Source: Tsukamurella tyrosinosolvens
Lineage (GTDB): Bacteria > Actinomycetota > Actinomycetes > Mycobacteriales > Mycobacteriaceae
DNA: 64,000 bases
Direction: 5' to 3'
NCBI RefSeq assembly: GCF_900104775.1
Contig: NZ_FNSA01000003.1
Coordinates: 2,480,001-2,544,000, forward strand
Shown here one piece after another: positions 29,170-38,252 of this stretch (within the stretch, counting starts at the first letter, position 1; every line of letters starts with the position of its first letter). Both the position numbers and the translations under genes were made by a program. Under the pieces are notes generated by a model. It saw nothing but the letters and a program-made list of their open reading frames with translations, was not told where the DNA came from and searched no databases.

Positions 29170-29621
29170 CGGTCTTCGGCGCGGCCGGCGAGCCGGTCGA
29201 TGGACGCGGCCAGACGGTCCGCGGTGGTCGCGCGGGCGCGCGGCAGGCGCTGCTCGTCGTGCAGGTGCGTCCAGTCGTACGTGTGGGTGACACGCGTGCC
29301 GCCGTCGGGGAGCGGTTCCAGCTCCCAGCGCCAGAGGTGACCGGGGGCGGCCTCGCCGACGGGCGAGGGCGTCCACGCGATGAGCCGACCCTCGTCGAAC
29401 TCCGTGATGTGGTTCTCGCGTACCTGGCCGTTGGTGAGGGTCATCGTGAAGACGTCCCCCACGGCGCGGACCCGCTGCCCCGGCGCGGCCTCGGTGAGGT
29501 TGTCGTTGCCGTCCCACTCGGGCTGGCGCGCCGGGTCGGCGATCAGAGGGAAGACCGTGTCCGCCGGGGCGGCGATGTCGCGGGAGGCGGAAACGATGCG
29601 GGTGTCATCCGATGTGCTCAC
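29166..29621 (-). CDS. SRPBCC-family (polyketide cyclase-like) protein
   Basis: 151 residues. IVSASRDIAAPADTVFPLIADPARQPEWDGND at the N-terminus, followed by a beta-strand set ending LWRWELEPLPDGGTRVTHTYDWTHL and a long C-terminal helix, is the START-like helix-grip fold. Members bind hydrophobic ligands or act as cyclases; none of that is specific here. GTG start, no clear ribosome binding site. Coupled to the permease. Confidence 0.8.
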   Translation of the reverse strand: MSTSDDTRIVSASRDIAAPADTVFPLIADPARQPEWDGNDNLTEAAPGQRVRAVGDVFTMTLTNGQVRENHITEFDEGRLIAWTPSPVGEAAPGHLWRWELEPLPDGGTRVTHTYDWTHLHDEQRLPRARATTADRLAASIDRLAGRAEDR

Positions 29622-29667
29622 GCCATCATCGAACCAGGTGCACCCGCATCGTGCCCAGGGATGGAAT

Positions 29668-30405
29668 CTACTTGCGGTTCATGTCGACGCTGTTCTCGTA
29701 CGTGACCGAGCCTTCCGGCGAGGTCACCCACTGGCCGGGGCAGGTCCCCTTGAGCGAGCTGATCACCAGCGGCACGACGCGCGGGTCCCAGCCGAGCCAC
29801 GCGTGGTCGACCGATGCGGCGGCGGGCAGGTAGCCCTGGACGCTCGCCCGGCACTGGCGGCCGTCGAGGTCACCCGAGAGCGGATCGCGGGTGCTGCGGA
29901 TCGAGTAGTACTCGGTGGGCCCGGGGGTGTCGAGGCCGGCGTTGAGCTGGTTGATCAGCGCGGAGCCGTTGCACGACTGATTGGCGGGCGCGGGCAGCAT
30001 GCAACCGGTGGGCGAGCCGTACTCGACGCCGCCGAGCACGACGGAGCGCTTGACGTCCTTGGAGCCGCCGAGCACCTTCAGGTAGTAGCGGTCCACGAGG
30101 GCGTTGTTGCTGTGGGTGAGGATCGAGATGTCGCGGCTCGGGTTCGTCCGCTTCCGGCCGTCGACGATCCCCTTGAGGCGGTTCGCGTCCGCGCGGTGGT
30201 CGAGGCCGGTGAGCCACAGCGGCTCGACGTCGAAGCCCGCGCCGCGGAGGTGGCTGTTGAGCGGCTCGTACATGTTCCCGGGCGCGATGAAACCGCCGAT
30301 GACGTAGACCAGCGGCTTGGCCTCGGCATGCACGGCGGCGGGCAGGACGGCGGCGGCGCCCGCGGCCGCCGCGAGCGCGATGAAGGACTTCTTCAGGATC
30401 TGCAT
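29668..30405 (-). CDS. Exported lipase-fold protein with atypical nucleophile motif
   Basis: 245 residues. Sec signal peptide (KKSFIALAAAAGAAAVLPAAVHAEA). The body follows class 2 lipases: PLVYVIGGFIAPGNMYEPLNSHLRGAGFDVEPLWL, then DISILTHSNNALVDRYYLKVLGGSKDVKRSVVLGG, and a late SVDHAWLGWDP with the His. In relatives the elbow is GHSMGG; here it is THSNNA, so the usual glycines are gone though Ser remains. It may be an altered lipase or a non-enzymatic relative. Several Cys suggest disulphides outside the cell. Leaderless ATG six bases after TATGTT. Confidence 0.65.
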   Translation of the reverse strand: MQILKKSFIALAAAAGAAAVLPAAVHAEAKPLVYVIGGFIAPGNMYEPLNSHLRGAGFDVEPLWLTGLDHRADANRLKGIVDGRKRTNPSRDISILTHSNNALVDRYYLKVLGGSKDVKRSVVLGGVEYGSPTGCMLPAPANQSCNGSALINQLNAGLDTPGPTEYYSIRSTRDPLSGDLDGRQCRASVQGYLPAAASVDHAWLGWDPRVVPLVISSLKGTCPGQWVTSPEGSVTYENSVDMNRK

Positions 30406-30522
30406 GATCGCAACATAGCAGGCGTGCTTGCGATCGCAACACATCGGGAAGGTGAGGCGGTTCATAGCACCCGCGGGGTGCGGGAACCCGGCTCTCGGGC
30501 GGCAGCGATTATTCTCGAACGT

Positions 30523-31689
30523 ATGAAAGCCGTCGTGTGCACCGAAGGTCGCCTGACCGTCGAAGACCTCCCCGCCCCGAGCCCCGCCCGCGGGCAGGTG
30601 CTCCTGAACGTGACCCGCACCGGGATCTGCGGTTCCGACCTGCACGCTCGCCACCATGCCGACCTCGTCGCGGACCTCGCCGCCAAGGCCGGCTACCCCG
30701 ATTGCATGCGCACCGACCAGCGCATCGTCATGGGGCACGAGTTCGTGGGCACCGTGGCCGAGTACGGGCCCGGCTGCCGGAAGCGGTGGCCGGTGGGCAC
30801 GCGCGTCGTCTCCCTGCCGACGCTCATGGTCGGCAGCGAGCCGCAGCTCGTGGGCCTGTCCGAGCGCTCCCCCGGCTCGTACGCCGAGCAGGTGCTCGTC
30901 CAGGAGTCGATGACGATGCCCGTCCCCGGAAAGCTGTCCGACGAGGAGGCCGCCCTCACCGAACCGATGGCCGTCGCGTGGCACGCGGTGCGGCGCGCCG
31001 AGGTCGGGCGCGGGCAGACGGCGATCGTGATCGGCTGCGGCCCCATCGGCCTCGCGGTCATCTCGATGCTGCGCGCCTCGGGCGTCAAGAAGATCATCGC
31101 CAGCGACTTCTCCCCCGGCCGCCGCGCCCTCGCGAAGCAGATGGGCGCCCACGTGGTCGTCGATCCGCGCGAACAGCAGCCGTGGGACGCCTACAAGCAG
31201 CCCCGCAACGAGATCCGCAGGGCGAGCGACCTGTTCAAGCTGGGCGTCAGCACCATGGACAAGCTCACCCTGGTCCCCGGCCCGCTGCCCTGGTGGCACG
31301 TCTTCCGCCTCGCGGACAAGATCGGCGAGACCCCGTCGGGCCCCGTGGTCTTCGAGTGCGTCGGCGTGCCCGGGATGATCAACTCGATCATCGAGGCCGC
31401 GCCGCTGCGCACCCGCGTGATCGTCGTCGGCGTCTGCATGGAGCCTGACCGGATCATGCCCGCTCTCGCCGGCAACAAGGAGATCGACCTGCGGTTCGTC
31501 TTCGGCTACGACCCGGGCGAGTTCCACGACACGTTGCACATGATGGCGGACGGCAAGGTCGATGTGAAGCCGCTGGTCACGGGCACCGTCGGGCTCGGCG
31601 GTGTGGAGACCGCGTTCGACGCGCTCGGCGACCCCGAGGTGCACGCCAAGATCCTCATCGACCCGTCGAGCACGGCGACCGCGCCCTGA
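30523..31689 (+). CDS. Zinc-dependent medium-chain alcohol dehydrogenase
   Basis: 388 residues. Catalytic zinc ligands from GICGSDLHARH and MGHEFVGTV; NAD-binding GCGPIGLAVI near residue 170. The structural-zinc loop with four Cys is absent, so this is a one-zinc member. An unusually long insertion, with residues 45-60 in the catalytic domain and 220-250 in the cofactor domain, separates it from standard ADHs. Oxidises or reduces an unknown alcohol. Leaderless: TATTCT (30510-30515) ends seven bases before the ATG. Divergent from the lipase-fold gene. Confidence 0.85.
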   Translation: MKAVVCTEGRLTVEDLPAPSPARGQVLLNVTRTGICGSDLHARHHADLVADLAAKAGYPDCMRTDQRIVMGHEFVGTVAEYGPGCRKRWPVGTRVVSLPTLMVGSEPQLVGLSERSPGSYAEQVLVQESMTMPVPGKLSDEEAALTEPMAVAWHAVRRAEVGRGQTAIVIGCGPIGLAVISMLRASGVKKIIASDFSPGRRALAKQMGAHVVVDPREQQPWDAYKQPRNEIRRASDLFKLGVSTMDKLTLVPGPLPWWHVFRLADKIGETPSGPVVFECVGVPGMINSIIEAAPLRTRVIVVGVCMEPDRIMPALAGNKEIDLRFVFGYDPGEFHDTLHMMADGKVDVKPLVTGTVGLGGVETAFDALGDPEVHAKILIDPSSTATAP

Positions 31690-31703
31690 CCGCGCCCGAC
31701 GGG

Positions 31704-32555
31704 GTGCGGATCGGCACGTTCAACGTCAACGGGATCCGGGCGGCGCGGCGGCGCGGCTTCGACGCCTGGCTCGCGGGCCGCGGGCTGGACGTGCTGGCGC
31801 TGCAGGAGCTGCGCTGCCCGCCCGCCGAGGTGGGTGGATTCCCCGGCTATCACGCGGCGATCGACTGCGGTTCGATCCCGGGGCGCAACGGGGTAGCGAT
31901 CCTGTCCCGGGAGGCACCGTCGGCCGTGCGGACCTGGGCGGGCCGGCCGCCCCGCGCCCGCGGCCTGGCGGAGTACGCCCACGAGGGCCGGTACGTCGAG
32001 GCGGACTTCTCCGGCCTGACGGTGGCCTGCCTGTACCTGCCCAAGGGCGGGCTGCCCGCGCACCTGCAGCGCCCCGGGAACATGCGGGACACGCCCGACG
32101 GCGGCGCCAAACACGCCCGGAAGATGCGCTTCCTCGACGCCTTCGCGCGCGAGCTGGACCGCAACCGACGGGCCGCGCTCGCCGCCGGGCGCGAGTTCCT
32201 GCTGCTCGGCGACCTGAATCTGGCGCATCTGCCGCACGACGTCACGAACTGGCGGCCGGCGCAGAAGATGGAGGGCTTCCTCCCCGAGGAGCGCGAGTGG
32301 CTGGGGGCGCGGCTCGGCCCACGGCGCCTCGTCGACGTGGTGCGCGCGCTGCACGGCGACCGCCCCGGCCCGCTGTCGTGGTGGAGCTGGGCGGGCGAGT
32401 CCTTCACCAAGGACGTGGGCTGGCGCATCGACCACCACCTCGCGACGCCGCGGCTCGCGCGCACCGCGCGGTCCGTCGTGGTCGACAAGGAGGCCTCGCC
32501 CGAGGAGCGCCTGTCCGACCACGCACCGGTCGTCGTGGACTACGCGCTCGGCTGA
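31704..32555 (+). CDS. Exodeoxyribonuclease III / AP endonuclease
   Basis: 283 residues. Motifs in order: RIGTFNVNGIRAARRRG, LALQELRCPP, RYVEADFSGLTVACLYLPKGG, LLLGDLNLAH, WRIDHHLATP and LSDHAPVVVDYAL. These carry the metal-binding Asn, Glu, Asp-Asn and the catalytic Asp-His of the XthA family, which cuts DNA 5' to abasic sites and trims 3' ends. GTG start at 31704, 14 bp after the dehydrogenase stop. Members of this branch are often called xthA; I leave the symbol blank because actinobacteria carry more than one. Confidence 0.88.
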   Translation: MRIGTFNVNGIRAARRRGFDAWLAGRGLDVLALQELRCPPAEVGGFPGYHAAIDCGSIPGRNGVAILSREAPSAVRTWAGRPPRARGLAEYAHEGRYVEADFSGLTVACLYLPKGGLPAHLQRPGNMRDTPDGGAKHARKMRFLDAFARELDRNRRAALAAGREFLLLGDLNLAHLPHDVTNWRPAQKMEGFLPEEREWLGARLGPRRLVDVVRALHGDRPGPLSWWSWAGESFTKDVGWRIDHHLATPRLARTARSVVVDKEASPEERLSDHAPVVVDYALG

Positions 32556-32620
32556 GGTCGCGGGATCACCGTGACCGCAACCCTTTCCGCGCGGCGTGGG
32601 GTGCTGCACAGTGAGCCCTC

Positions 32621-33490
32621 GTGAAACGAACGGCTACCGCCCTCCTCGCAGTCCTGTTGTCCCTCGTCGCGGTCGGCACCACCGCCTGCACGAGCGACGC
32701 CCCCTCGAACGAGATCACCCTCGGCGTGGTCGACGTCGGCAAGCCCCACTGGAAGGTGTTCACCGACGTCGCGAAGGAACACGGCTACTCCGTGAAGCTC
32801 GTGTCCTTCTCCGACTACAACGCCCCGAACCCCGCCCTCGCCGACGAATCCATCGACCTCAACCAGTTCCAGCACGTGCGCTACCTCGCCGCGTACAACG
32901 TCAAGAACAGCGTCCGGCTCACCCCCGTCGGCGCCACCCAGATCTACCCGCTGCAGCTGTACTCGAAGCGGCACCGCTCGATCGACGCGCTGCCGCAGGG
33001 CGCCACGATCGCGCTGTCGGACAACCCCGCCAACCAGATCCGTCCCCTCCTCAGCCTCAAGGCGGCCGGGCTCGTGACCTTCCGCGACGGCGCCGGTACC
33101 TGGCAGTCCACCCTGGCCGACGTCGACCGGGCACGGTCCAAGGTCACGCTCGTCACGCTGGATCCCACCCAGATCGGCCCGTCGCTCGACAGCGTCGACG
33201 CCGGCTTCGTCGACGACACCTTCGCGGTGAAACTGGGCCTGACGAGCAAGGACTCGATCTACACCGACGATCCGCGCCGCCCCGACCTGGCGCAGTACGT
33301 CAACGTCTTCGCCGCCCGCGAGAACGATCCCCGCACCGGCGACTACACCGCGCTCGCGGGTCTGTACCACGATCAGCGGGTGCGCGACGCCGTCGTCAAG
33401 GACTCCGGCGAGACCGCGATCTTCACGACGGATGCGCCGGACGCGCTCCGGGAGACGCTGGCCCGGGTGGAGCAGTCGCTGCGGAGCTAG
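32621..33490 (+). CDS. NlpA/MetQ-family substrate-binding lipoprotein
   Basis: 289 residues. Signal peptide with lipobox GTTAC (Cys at residue 23). The mature part shows the MetQ pattern: NEITLGVVDVGKPHWKVF, DYNAPNPALADESIDLNQFQH, YSKRHRSIDALPQGATIALSDNPANQIRPL. These bind methionine or related compounds and hand them to a MetNI transporter. No ATPase or permease gene adjoins, so it is an orphan here. Its last 68 bp overlap the convergent antiporter gene. Confidence 0.88.
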   Translation: MKRTATALLAVLLSLVAVGTTACTSDAPSNEITLGVVDVGKPHWKVFTDVAKEHGYSVKLVSFSDYNAPNPALADESIDLNQFQHVRYLAAYNVKNSVRLTPVGATQIYPLQLYSKRHRSIDALPQGATIALSDNPANQIRPLLSLKAAGLVTFRDGAGTWQSTLADVDRARSKVTLVTLDPTQIGPSLDSVDAGFVDDTFAVKLGLTSKDSIYTDDPRRPDLAQYVNVFAARENDPRTGDYTALAGLYHDQRVRDAVVKDSGETAIFTTDAPDALRETLARVEQSLRS

Positions 33491-34601
33491 CGGCCGGACC
33501 GGCGGCGAGCGACACCCCGCCGATCGTGACGAGGGCGCCGAGGATCAGCGCGGCGCCCTCGCCCGCGGCGAACAAGTGCAATTGCTCGCCGACGGTGACC
33601 GCGGCGACGGGGACCCCGATCTGCGCGGCCGCGAGCACGCCGAGCGGGATCGGGAGGCCCGCGAACCGCATCGCGACGTGCGCGCCGATCGCGCCGAAGC
33701 CGAGGGCGAGGCCGAGCAGGATGAACGACGGGTGCTCGACCAGGTCGCGGAGATTCACCCGGGCGCCCAGCCAGACGAAGAACAGCGGCGCGAGGAAGCC
33801 CTCACCGAGCGCGAAGAGCTGCGCCGCCATCCGCCGGGGCTCCCCCACCGAGGAGACGGCCAGGCCCAGAGCGAAGCCGGCCAGCATCACCGAGACGTGC
33901 ATGGTGGTGGCGATCGCCGCGAGCAGGAACAGCGCCACGAGGCTGATCCGCAGCTGCAGGGCGAACTCGCGCTGCTCCGAGAAGGCCTCGAGCCGGTCCC
34001 GCAGGCCGCTGTTCTCCGACCAGCGCAGGAGCAAGTAGAGCACGAACGCCGCGCCGCCCACCGCGAGCGCGCCGAGAGCGGCCCGGCCCGCTGTGGGCGG
34101 GTCGATGACGAGCGGCAACGCGACGACGCACACGGTGTCGGCGATCGCGACCTGCGCGGTGAGTGCCAGCACCGGCTTGCCGGTGAGGTGGTTGTCGTTG
34201 ATGACCGGCAGCACGACGGCCGCCGACGACGAGGCCATGAGCACCGCGTACAACGCGGCGTGCCCGATGTCGAAGGCCGCCGCCAGGGCGGTGCCGAGGA
34301 CCGCGGCGATGACGCCGACGGCGGCGGCGCGGATCGCGCCCGAGCCCAGCGCCGACCGCACCGCGGGATCGCGCACCGGGACGTGCGTTCCGGCGACGAA
34401 CATGACGATCGCGAAGCCGATGTCGGCGAGGAACGCGAACGTCGGTTCGGTGGCGTCCAGCACCCGGAAACCCGTGGCGCCGAAGACCACGCCCGCCAGC
34501 ATCGGCCCCAGGATCAGCGGCAGGTGCCACGACCGCTTCGCGGCGAGCAGCGGGCCCAGCAGCCCCAGCGCCGTGACCAGCGCCAGCGTCGAGAACGTCA
34601 T
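33423..34601 (-). CDS. CPA2-family cation/proton antiporter (KefB-like)
   Basis: 392 residues, about twelve helices, without the C-terminal RCK domain. PLILGPMLAGVVFGATGFRVLD, LADIGFAIVMFVAGTHV, SSSAAVVLPVINDNHL and EGFLAPLFFVWLGARVNL are the usual family positions. Exchanges Na+ or K+ for protons across the membrane. Leaderless: TAGCCT (minus strand 34614-34609), whose first three bases are the stop codon of the upstream gene, ends seven bases before the ATG. Confidence 0.85.
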   Translation of the reverse strand: MTFSTLALVTALGLLGPLLAAKRSWHLPLILGPMLAGVVFGATGFRVLDATEPTFAFLADIGFAIVMFVAGTHVPVRDPAVRSALGSGAIRAAAVGVIAAVLGTALAAAFDIGHAALYAVLMASSSAAVVLPVINDNHLTGKPVLALTAQVAIADTVCVVALPLVIDPPTAGRAALGALAVGGAAFVLYLLLRWSENSGLRDRLEAFSEQREFALQLRISLVALFLLAAIATTMHVSVMLAGFALGLAVSSVGEPRRMAAQLFALGEGFLAPLFFVWLGARVNLRDLVEHPSFILLGLALGFGAIGAHVAMRFAGLPIPLGVLAAAQIGVPVAAVTVGEQLHLFAAGEGAALILGALVTIGGVSLAAGPAASSAATAPPGPASPGARPAHPS

Positions 34602-34611
34602 TGCAAGGAGG

Positions 34612-35133
34612 CTACTCCGCGCGGGCCGCCCAGTAACCCCGAAGTTCCTGCTCCGAGGCCGATTTCACGAGCAGCTCGCCGTCCTCGTCGTCCAGCAGGC
34701 AGACGATCTCCCGGGGGAAGGCGTCCTCAGCCACAAGTTCGGCCTTCGCCCGTCGCATCGCCCCGAGCAGCGCGTACCCGTAGCGCGCGTACGCGGCGGT
34801 CCACGCCGCGTCGTCGAGGCCCTCGACGGCGTCGTTCAGCCGGTCCTGCCAATCGTCCAGCGGCGGGCGCCGCGCCCATTCACCGTCGCGGCGGGGCCAC
34901 GCCGGCGGGTCCCACAGCTCCCGCGGCGGAACGGATTCGACGGTGCCCAGCGCCGGGTACGGCAGCAGGATCACCGACCCCTGCTCGGCGTAGAAGGTGG
35001 TCAGCGCGTACGCGTAGGGCAGCTCGCCGTCGGCCTGATAGACCAGCGCCCGCGCGACGGTGCGCAGCTCCGTGCAGACCGCGTCCTCGAAGCCGAACCA
35101 GTCGAAGTCGACGCCGGCCCCGACGCCGGTCAC
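34612..35133 (-). CDS. DUF4303-like protein
   Basis: 173 residues, acidic and cytoplasmic. FDWFGFEDAVCTELRTVARALVYQADGELPYAYALTTFYAE resembles the N-terminus of DUF4303 proteins, which sometimes act as immunity or accessory proteins; no toxin gene is adjacent. GTG start overlaps the stop of the hydroxyacid dehydrogenase by GTGA, so translation is coupled. Function unknown. Confidence 0.6.
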   Translation of the reverse strand: MTGVGAGVDFDWFGFEDAVCTELRTVARALVYQADGELPYAYALTTFYAEQGSVILLPYPALGTVESVPPRELWDPPAWPRRDGEWARRPPLDDWQDRLNDAVEGLDDAAWTAAYARYGYALLGAMRRAKAELVAEDAFPREIVCLLDDEDGELLVKSASEQELRGYWAARAE

Positions 35134-36269
35134 CGCTTGACGACGTGCAGGTCGGCGAGGGTGGTCAGACAGTCCGCGGCCATCGTCAGGTCGGCCTCCG
35201 CCAGCATCGAGCGGAGCACGTGCTCGACGCCCGCGGCGCCGCCGAGGGTGAGCCCGTAGACGTACGGGCGGCCGATGCCGGCGAGCGTCGCGCCGAGGCC
35301 CACGACGCGCAGGATGTCGACGCCGTCGCGGACGCCGCTGTCGAAGGTGACGGGCAGGCCCGCGTCGAGGACGCCCTCGAGATGGCTCACCGCCGGCAGC
35401 CCGCCGTTGGCCTGCCGGCCGCCGTGGTTGGAGCACGCGATCGCGTCGACGCCCTCAGTCGCCGCCTTGCGCGCGTCCTCGGCGTGGCAGATGCCCTTGA
35501 GAATGATCGGCAGGTCGGTGATCCGGCGGAGGCGGGCCACGTCGTCCCACGAGAAGGTCGGCTTGCTGAACAGTGACGACCAGACGATCCCCGCATGCAG
35601 GGGCGGCGGGTTCTCCACGCCGCACAGCTCGATGAACCGCGGGTCCGAGAGGTAGTTGGCGAGGCACCGGCCGCGCAGGAACGGGATGTAGCCGTTGCCC
35701 AGGTCCCGCGGGCGCCAGCCCAGGCTGCCGGTGTCGAGGGTGATGGTGAGCGCGTCGAAACCGGCCTTGTCGGCGCGGCGCACCAGGCTGTCGGTGAGCT
35801 GATCGTCCTTGGTCGGGTACAGCTGGAAGGCGGCGAAGGAGTCGCCGCGGGCGTCCGCGATCTCCTCCAGCGGCGCCTCCGACAGCGTCGAGTACATCGC
35901 CGCCACGTTCAGTTCGGCGGCGGCCCGGGCGACCTCGAGGTCGCCGTTCTCGTGGACCAGGCCGTTCACGCCGACGGGGCAGAGGATCACCGGGGCGTCG
36001 AGTTCGGCGCCGAGGAACGTGGTCGACAGGTCGCGCACGCTGCGGTCGCGCAGCATCCGCGGGACGAAGCCGTAGCGACGCAGTTCGGTGACGTTCGCGT
36101 CCTGCGTGGTCTCGTCGCCGGCGCCGCCGCGCACGTAGTCGAAGAGGGAGTGGTCGAGCACCTGCTGCGCCCGCGCTTCGAGATCGCCGAAGGTGTAGGG
36201 GAAGTGGCGGTGCTTCGCGAGCAGCCCCTCCGCGTAGATCCCGTCCTGGAAGCTGCCGTAGTCCGCCAT
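35130..36269 (-). CDS. FMN-dependent alpha-hydroxyacid dehydrogenase
   Basis: 379 residues. The catalytic block is ACSNHGGRQANGGLPAVSHL with the active-site His and substrate-binding Arg; DVARLRRITDLPIILKGICHAEDA carries the FMN-contacting Lys, and SGVRDGVDILRVVGLGATLAGIGRPYVYG the phosphate site. The family covers lactate dehydrogenase, lactate monooxygenase and glycolate oxidase; the substrate is not settled by these motifs. Leaderless ATG six bases after TACCGT. Coupled to the DUF4303-like gene. Confidence 0.88.
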   Translation of the reverse strand: MADYGSFQDGIYAEGLLAKHRHFPYTFGDLEARAQQVLDHSLFDYVRGGAGDETTQDANVTELRRYGFVPRMLRDRSVRDLSTTFLGAELDAPVILCPVGVNGLVHENGDLEVARAAAELNVAAMYSTLSEAPLEEIADARGDSFAAFQLYPTKDDQLTDSLVRRADKAGFDALTITLDTGSLGWRPRDLGNGYIPFLRGRCLANYLSDPRFIELCGVENPPPLHAGIVWSSLFSKPTFSWDDVARLRRITDLPIILKGICHAEDARKAATEGVDAIACSNHGGRQANGGLPAVSHLEGVLDAGLPVTFDSGVRDGVDILRVVGLGATLAGIGRPYVYGLTLGGAAGVEHVLRSMLAEADLTMAADCLTTLADLHVVKR

Positions 36270-36292
36270 GGGTGGACGGTAGCAGTGGCGGG

Positions 36293-37090
36293 TCAGGGCG
36301 CGGTGAGGAAGTCCAGGGCGTCGACGGTGGCCGCGGGCTCCTGCAGGTGGTAGCCGTGCCGCACGCCCCGGTACACCCGCATCCGCGCACCGTCGATGCC
36401 GGCGCGGAGGATCTCGGCGTTCTCGGCCGGGCACATGCGGTCGTCGGCGCCGTGCAGGACGAGGGTCGGCGCCTCGATCCACGGGAGGGCGGCCGCGGCG
36501 TCGTGGTCGGTGCTCGCGGCGAAGTGCGCGCGCTGCGCCGGGAGGGACCGCGGCTGCGCGAGGATCGCCTCGGCCGCCTCGGGGTGCGCGGCGAGCCAGT
36601 CCGGGGTGAAGAACAGCTCCAGCAGCGCCCGGCGGTCCGAGCGGACGAGGATGCGGAGCACCTCGCTGGGGCGCGCGACGCCGTGGGCGTCGCCGACCGT
36701 CGTGGCGCCGAGGATGAGACGCCGGATCCGGCCGGGGTGGTCGGCGGCGAGCCACTGCGCGGCGCGGCCGCCCATGGAGAAGCCGTAGACGTCGACGGCG
36801 TCGCCGATCGCGCCGTCCGCGCGGGCCGCGTCGAGCACGGCGAGGGCGTCCGCGGCGCAGTCCCGGGTGCTCCACCCGCGCGGGAAGACGTCGTCGCTGG
36901 CGCCGATGCCACGATGGTCGAAGGTGATGACGGGCCCGGCGGCGCGGAAGACGTCGACGACCGGCGCCCACGACGATCCGGCGAGCGCCTGACCGGCGAA
37001 CAGCAGCACCCCGGGACCGCTCGCGCCGGGCGCCGCGGGGTGCACGGTGTAGGCGAGCCGGGCACCGTCGGACAGCGGGGCGTGAGGCAT
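36293..37090 (-). CDS. Alpha/beta hydrolase
   Basis: 265 residues. GVLLFAGQALAGSSW, FDHRGIGASD, nucleophile elbow VYGFSMGGRAAQW with Ser near residue 118, and late GADDRMCP and GVRHGYHLQEP for the acid and His. A canonical proline iminopeptidase/haloperoxidase-like fold; no substrate can be named. Leaderless ATG seven bases after TAGGCT. Confidence 0.85.
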   Translation of the reverse strand: MPHAPLSDGARLAYTVHPAAPGASGPGVLLFAGQALAGSSWAPVVDVFRAAGPVITFDHRGIGASDDVFPRGWSTRDCAADALAVLDAARADGAIGDAVDVYGFSMGGRAAQWLAADHPGRIRRLILGATTVGDAHGVARPSEVLRILVRSDRRALLELFFTPDWLAAHPEAAEAILAQPRSLPAQRAHFAASTDHDAAAALPWIEAPTLVLHGADDRMCPAENAEILRAGIDGARMRVYRGVRHGYHLQEPAATVDALDFLTAP

Positions 37091-37166
37091 GGCGGCAAGC
37101 CTAGGACGTCACACCGACAGGATGCAGCTCACACCACGAGGTGAGCCTTGGCTAGAATATCGTCCC

Positions 37167-37610
37167 ATGTCTGTTCACATCTTCTACGGTTCCTCGACCG
37201 GCACCGCCGAGGGCGCAGCGAACGCCATGTACACCGTGTTCGCCAAGGCCGGCTCCGTCGAGCTGCACGACATGATGGACGGCGAGATCGACGCGCTGGA
37301 TCCCGCGGACTTCCACGTCTTCTCGTGCGCCACGTACGGCGAGGGCGAACTGCCCGCCGGCACCACCGAGTTCTTCGAGGACCTGCTCGAGGCCGCGCCC
37401 GACCTCACGGGCCTGCGCTTCGCGGTCTTCGGCCTGGGCGACTCCATCTACGTCGACACCTACAACGCCGGCGGCAAGACGATCGTCAAGCACCTCACGG
37501 GGCTGGGCGCCACGCAGGTGGGCGACCGCTTCGAGCACGACAACTCCGGCACCGACGACGTGGACGAGAAGGCCGTCGAGTGGGCCGAGGAGATCGTCGG
37601 CCAGATCTGA
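37167..37610 (+). CDS. Short-chain flavodoxin (MioC-like)
   Basis: 147 residues. FYGSSTGTAEGAANAMY is the FMN phosphate loop; SCATYGEGELPAGTTEFFEDL and FAVFGLGDSIYVDTYNAGGKTI give the two flavin-flanking loops. A small electron carrier in the cytoplasm, partner not encoded nearby. TAGAAT (37153-37158) ends eight bases before the ATG, so the message is probably leaderless or nearly so. A perfect terminator follows. Confidence 0.88.
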   Translation: MSVHIFYGSSTGTAEGAANAMYTVFAKAGSVELHDMMDGEIDALDPADFHVFSCATYGEGELPAGTTEFFEDLLEAAPDLTGLRFAVFGLGDSIYVDTYNAGGKTIVKHLTGLGATQVGDRFEHDNSGTDDVDEKAVEWAEEIVGQI

Positions 37611-37641
37611 CCTCCTCCGGGAGGGACGCACCCTGACAGAC

Positions 37642-37678
37642 GAACGCCGCCGCGGAGGGATCCGCGGCGGCGTTCTTT
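37642..37678 (+). terminator. Flavodoxin terminator
   Basis: A perfect 15-bp stem GAACGCCGCCGCGGA/TCCGCGGCGGCGTTC around GGGA, followed by TTTCG. It also lies just past the end of the convergent DUF4395 gene. Confidence 0.9.
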
Positions 37679-37697
37679 CGTCCGGGGTGTGTGCGGG

Positions 37698-38195
37698 CTA
37701 CTGCGGCACGGTGAGGGTGGGCGGCGTGGTGTTCACGCCCGCGCAGGCCTCGCACACCGAGGCCGGAATGACGCCGCGGCGTTGCAGCCAGCCGAAGACG
37801 ACGCAGCCGAGGCACACGCCCGCGGCCGACTCGAGCAGAGCCGCCACGACGAGGAGGCCGAGCACGATCTGCGCCGCGACGGTGTTGCCCGTGAGGAACA
37901 GGACCAGGGCCACCGTCGAGAACGCGAGGCCGATGGTCTGCGCGAACCGCTTCGGCGGACCGGGGACCAGCTTGGCCGGGCCGAGCTTCGGAGCGATGAC
38001 GTGCACCGACAGCCGGCCGAAGGGCGAGTACCGGGGCCCGCCCGCGACGCGCAGCGCGAACCCGATCGCCAGCGCGGCGTACAGCCACCACTGCCCGGCG
38101 ACGATCGTCACCACCGCGAGGATGACGACGAGGCCGGCGGTCGCGCGGGCCGCGTACTCGTTGACCGGGTTCGGGAAGGAGAAGAGACCACTCAC
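37698..38195 (-). CDS. DUF4395 membrane protein
   Basis: 165 residues with four hydrophobic segments. FPNPVNEYAARATAGLV at the N-terminus and GGPRYSPFGRLSVHVIAPKLGP in the middle are DUF4395 landmarks. A late cysteine cluster (GVCLGCVVFGW, SVCEACAGV) is typical and may bind metal or do thiol chemistry; relatives often sit with thioredoxins or rhodaneses. Leaderless GTG seven bases after TAACCT. Confidence 0.8.
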   Translation of the reverse strand: MSGLFSFPNPVNEYAARATAGLVVILAVVTIVAGQWWLYAALAIGFALRVAGGPRYSPFGRLSVHVIAPKLGPAKLVPGPPKRFAQTIGLAFSTVALVLFLTGNTVAAQIVLGLLVVAALLESAAGVCLGCVVFGWLQRRGVIPASVCEACAGVNTTPPTLTVPQ

Positions 38196-38252
38196 GCGGT
38201 TGAGGTTATCGCCGCCCGGTGGCGGCCATCAGGGTTGCGCTCGCGATGATTC

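Noticed and set aside
28249-29340. Long plus-strand frame opposite the permease
   Set aside because: Low-complexity charged sequence, antisense to twelve clear membrane helices.
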